Of a stretch of 64,000 bases of DNA, positions 62,107-64,000 are shown piece after piece (position 1 is the stretch's first letter; each line of letters opens with the position of its first letter). This DNA comes from Ulota crispa (taxonomy: Eukaryota; Streptophyta; Bryopsida; Orthotrichales; Orthotrichaceae): the NCBI GenBank assembly GCA_963920765.1, contig OY987248.1, positions 9,830,539 to 9,894,538 of the forward strand. The letters are read 5' to 3'. Made by a program: the position numbers and the translations under genes. Below the pieces are notes generated by a model. That model was not told the DNA's origin. It saw only the letters and a list, made by a program, of their open reading frames with translations, and made no database searches.

Positions 62107-62420
62107 TTTTTCCAAACTACACTGAATATTGCATTTACGTTGCCTTCACAATTAGGTTGCCTTACCCTGGTGAGTTATCTCATGACTCATCACTTGGCCA
62201 CTTGGAGGCACATGCAACACACAAAACATTTAGATTTCACATGGTTTATGATTTGGAAGCCACGAGTTTGTCTTTTTGTAGTATCATTGTTGTCTAAAAA
62301 TGGTTTATTGCAATAGTTTTTGATAAAAAACATTGTAGCAACAATAAATATTTATGTAGTGTGAAATGTTGAGAAATTAGTGTGGGGCAACATAAATACA
62401 ATATTCAAAGTATTGGAAAA
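62107..62420. repeat. Dispersed ~320-bp inverted-end repeat, copy 2
   Basis: Collinear with 27032-27361, sharing TTACCCTGGT(A/G)AGTTATCTC and AGTGTG(A/G)GGCAAC. Ends TTTTCCAAACTACACTGAAT and the near-complement ATTCAAAGTATTGGAAAA are imperfect inverted repeats. Non-coding, probably a non-autonomous element. Confidence 0.65.
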
Positions 62421-62465
62421 TGGAAGGAGTAAAGAGTGTCTTTTGCAAAACATTGATGGGAAGTG

Positions 62466-62944
62466 GAAAACTCTCGGCAAGAATCCCAGTACTTTAGTCT
62501 GGTCTTTTAATAGACAAGGAATTTTACTATAATTTTTTAATGATTTGAAGGGTACTGAAAATATTATTGTGAAAACAAAATGAAATTTGGGTTTGGACAT
62601 TGCATGATTTAGATATATCCCATCAAATGTTAGATAACTTTCAAAGAACTTAGAGGCCCCTCCAAATCAAGCCTAAATAAGAAAATTTTAGTAAAGGGGT
62701 TGTATTTGTCAACCCCTTTACTAAAATTTCCTTATTTAGGCTTGATTTGGAGGGGCCTCTAAGTTTTTTGGAAGTTATCTAACATTTGATGAGATATATC
62801 TAAATCATGCAATATCCAAACCCAAATTTCATTTTGTTTTCACAATAATATTTTCAGTACCCTTCAAATCATAAAAATTATAGTAAACTTCCTTGTCTAT
62901 TAAAAGACCGGACTAAAGTACTAGGATTCTTGCCGAGAGTTTTC
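62466..62944. mobile_element. Long foldback element, ~236-bp arms
   Basis: Left arm 62466-62702, a 7-base loop, right arm 62710-62944. The ends are GAAAACTCTCGGCAAGAATC and its complement. The arms differ at only a handful of positions by eye. The inner third of the arms is shared with the core of the element at 55410-55735. A transcript would form a long hairpin. Confidence 0.85.
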
Positions 62945-63806
62945 ATGGGGTGCATTGCAGATGCCCTTAGATACTTCATTCATGAGCCTCCTACCTTACG
63001 TGTCGCTCACTCTATGGAAAATATTTTAAAAAGGCATTCGGACGGGCCGGGTTATGGGAGGGCCGGGTTTTGAAAGGCCAAGCCCCTTCTCCAAGACAAA
63101 GGAACAGCCGAGGGCCGGAATTCCAATCAGAACTGTCCTCTGCTGTGTGGCTGGCTGGCGCTGAACTTTTGCAGCCATGGAATCGTCTAGAAAGGTGACA
63201 GGTCACGTACCATCCATATTCGTCGCGACAACAGCAGCGTTCTCGACTTCTCGTCACTGGATGCGCAGTTTCCCGAAGACGCTTGAATTGCGAACGATGC
63301 TTACAAATTCCCTCAGAGTGTTCCACAGATGTTTCCCTGTGGTGAATTTCAAGTCTCAGACACCACATCCGTACGTTTGAATCGAGCTTGGTGGAAGAAA
63401 TTTGAGGCAGAGTTTGTATTGAGCGATTAGGGTTAGGTTTTTTGTCGCATGGAATAGACGAGAGCGTCTTCTGAAGCTCCGCTCATTCGGGATGGCGTAT
63501 TGGTTAGCGAAATAGTCCATGGAACAATTCCTTGAAGTAGCCGGTCTTTCTTTCGCAACGTAACAGCGTCTAAGCTGTCTTGGTAATTTTGGTTTCTGGA
63601 AAAGAAATCCGAAACTTGAGCGAATTTTTCAGAATAATTCAGTTTACCATCTGCTGGTATTCTTTTGTGGGTTGTGGTTTTTTTTGAGTGATTGCTCGGG
63701 AGCAACTTAATTTGGAGAGAAGTTGTTCCTATGCGGCTCTGTTGAGGGTGGGAAGGCGAGAGACATCAACAGCGAGGAGAGCTCGCCTGTTCGCTCGCGT
63801 TTTGAA

Positions 63807-63986
63807 ATGTCGTTGCGAATCAAGGCGGTCGTAGAGAATTTTGTACGCGATTTGAAAGCCGCATTAGAGGCTGACATTCAAGACCGCATTATGAAAGAAC
63901 GGGAGATGAACAGCTACTTGGACGAGAGAGAGCGTGAAGTTGCGGAGAGGGAAGCGGCCTGGAAAGCGGAGCTTGGTAGAAGAGAG
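63807..63986 (+). CDS. First exon of a coiled-coil protein gene (runs off the window)
   Basis: ATG at 63807 opens 60 codons ending at an RRE|GTATGT donor after 63986. The exon begins MSLRIKAVVENFV and continues with a highly charged heptad-like stretch (DRIMKEREM, EREREVAEREAAWKAEL), predicting a coiled coil. The dense charge pattern and strong donor make this a real exon. It resembles a conserved small plant coiled-coil protein, but I cannot name the family with confidence and assign no function. The remainder lies beyond the window. Confidence 0.7.
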
Positions 63987-64000
63987 GTATGTATGCCCCT

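Larger units (their letters stand above)
60824..63806. other. 3' flank, spacer and upstream region of the last gene
   Basis: A TTTAGGG cluster occurs at 61396-61422 (GATTTAGGGTTTAGGGTTAC). Two repeat elements (62107-62420, 62466-62944) are listed separately. From about 63.0 kb composition becomes more balanced and GATTAGGGTTAGG appears near 63426; this is probably the promoter and 5' UTR of the gene starting at 63807. A short + strand frame at 63177-63380 has no recognised domain and is not called. Confidence 0.5.

Noticed and set aside
1..64000. CRISPR arrays, bacterial operons, tRNA or rRNA genes
   Set aside because: No regularly spaced identical repeats with unique spacers, no operon-like gene packing, and no tRNA or rRNA signature was recognised by eye on either strand; small tRNAs could still have been missed.

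Overview
This is a stretch of nuclear DNA from a green plant. Protein-coding exons are split by short GT-AG introns, several proteins belong to plant-specific families (a RING-RAWUL E3 ligase, a DUF616/MUCI70-TOD1 protein, a VIT-VWA protein with a plant-type tail, nuclear CcmA), and Arabidopsis-type TTTAGGG motifs recur. Low gene density, AT-rich repeat-filled spacers, two intronless genes and an ELO-type elongase with an intact HxxHH box suggest a non-seed land plant or close streptophyte alga. That placement is inference; nothing in the window names a species.

Layout. 2.4-5.1 kb: CcmA (ABCI1), 7 exons, + strand. 5.1-15.7 kb: AT-rich spacer with TTAA-flanked elements, a MITE, a CACTA-like mini-element and a decayed ORF region. 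15.8-19.1 kb: a GC-rich island with an intronless DRIP-type E3 ligase. 22.6-28.4 kb, minus strand: a two-domain GNAT acetyltransferase with long repeat-bearing introns, last exon not found. 28.4-32.6 kb: nested elements, a minisatellite and a GC-rich leader. 32.6-38.0 kb: a complete 13-exon VIT-VWA gene (762 aa). 38-44.9 kb: spacer with a 724-bp foldback and a 1.15-kb inverted-repeat element. 44.9-47.5 kb: a histidine acid phosphatase whose last exon carries a 23-bp tandem duplication that shifts the frame. 50.3-55.2 kb: a duplicated minisatellite block, then a 9-exon MUCI70/TOD1-like gene (680 aa). 59.9-60.8 kb: an intronless ELO elongase. 63.8 kb to the edge: first exon of a coiled-coil protein gene. 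Exons were assembled by hand from splice signals, phase continuity and remembered family motifs.

The genes do not form a pathway: they serve mitochondrial cytochrome c maturation, ubiquitination, acyl transfer, a probable cell-surface or adhesion role, phosphate-ester hydrolysis, Golgi glycan or sphingolipid work, and ER fatty-acid elongation. The most unusual content is in the spacers. A family of elements starts CCCCTAAA or CCCTTAAA, ends in the inverted complement and sits between TTAA tetranucleotides. This is the architecture of piggyBac-type cut-and-paste transposons. About nine examples are visible, including a nested pair, a near-perfect foldback, and one whose TTAA target overlaps the ancestral stop codon of the phosphatase gene. 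No transposase for them is visible here.
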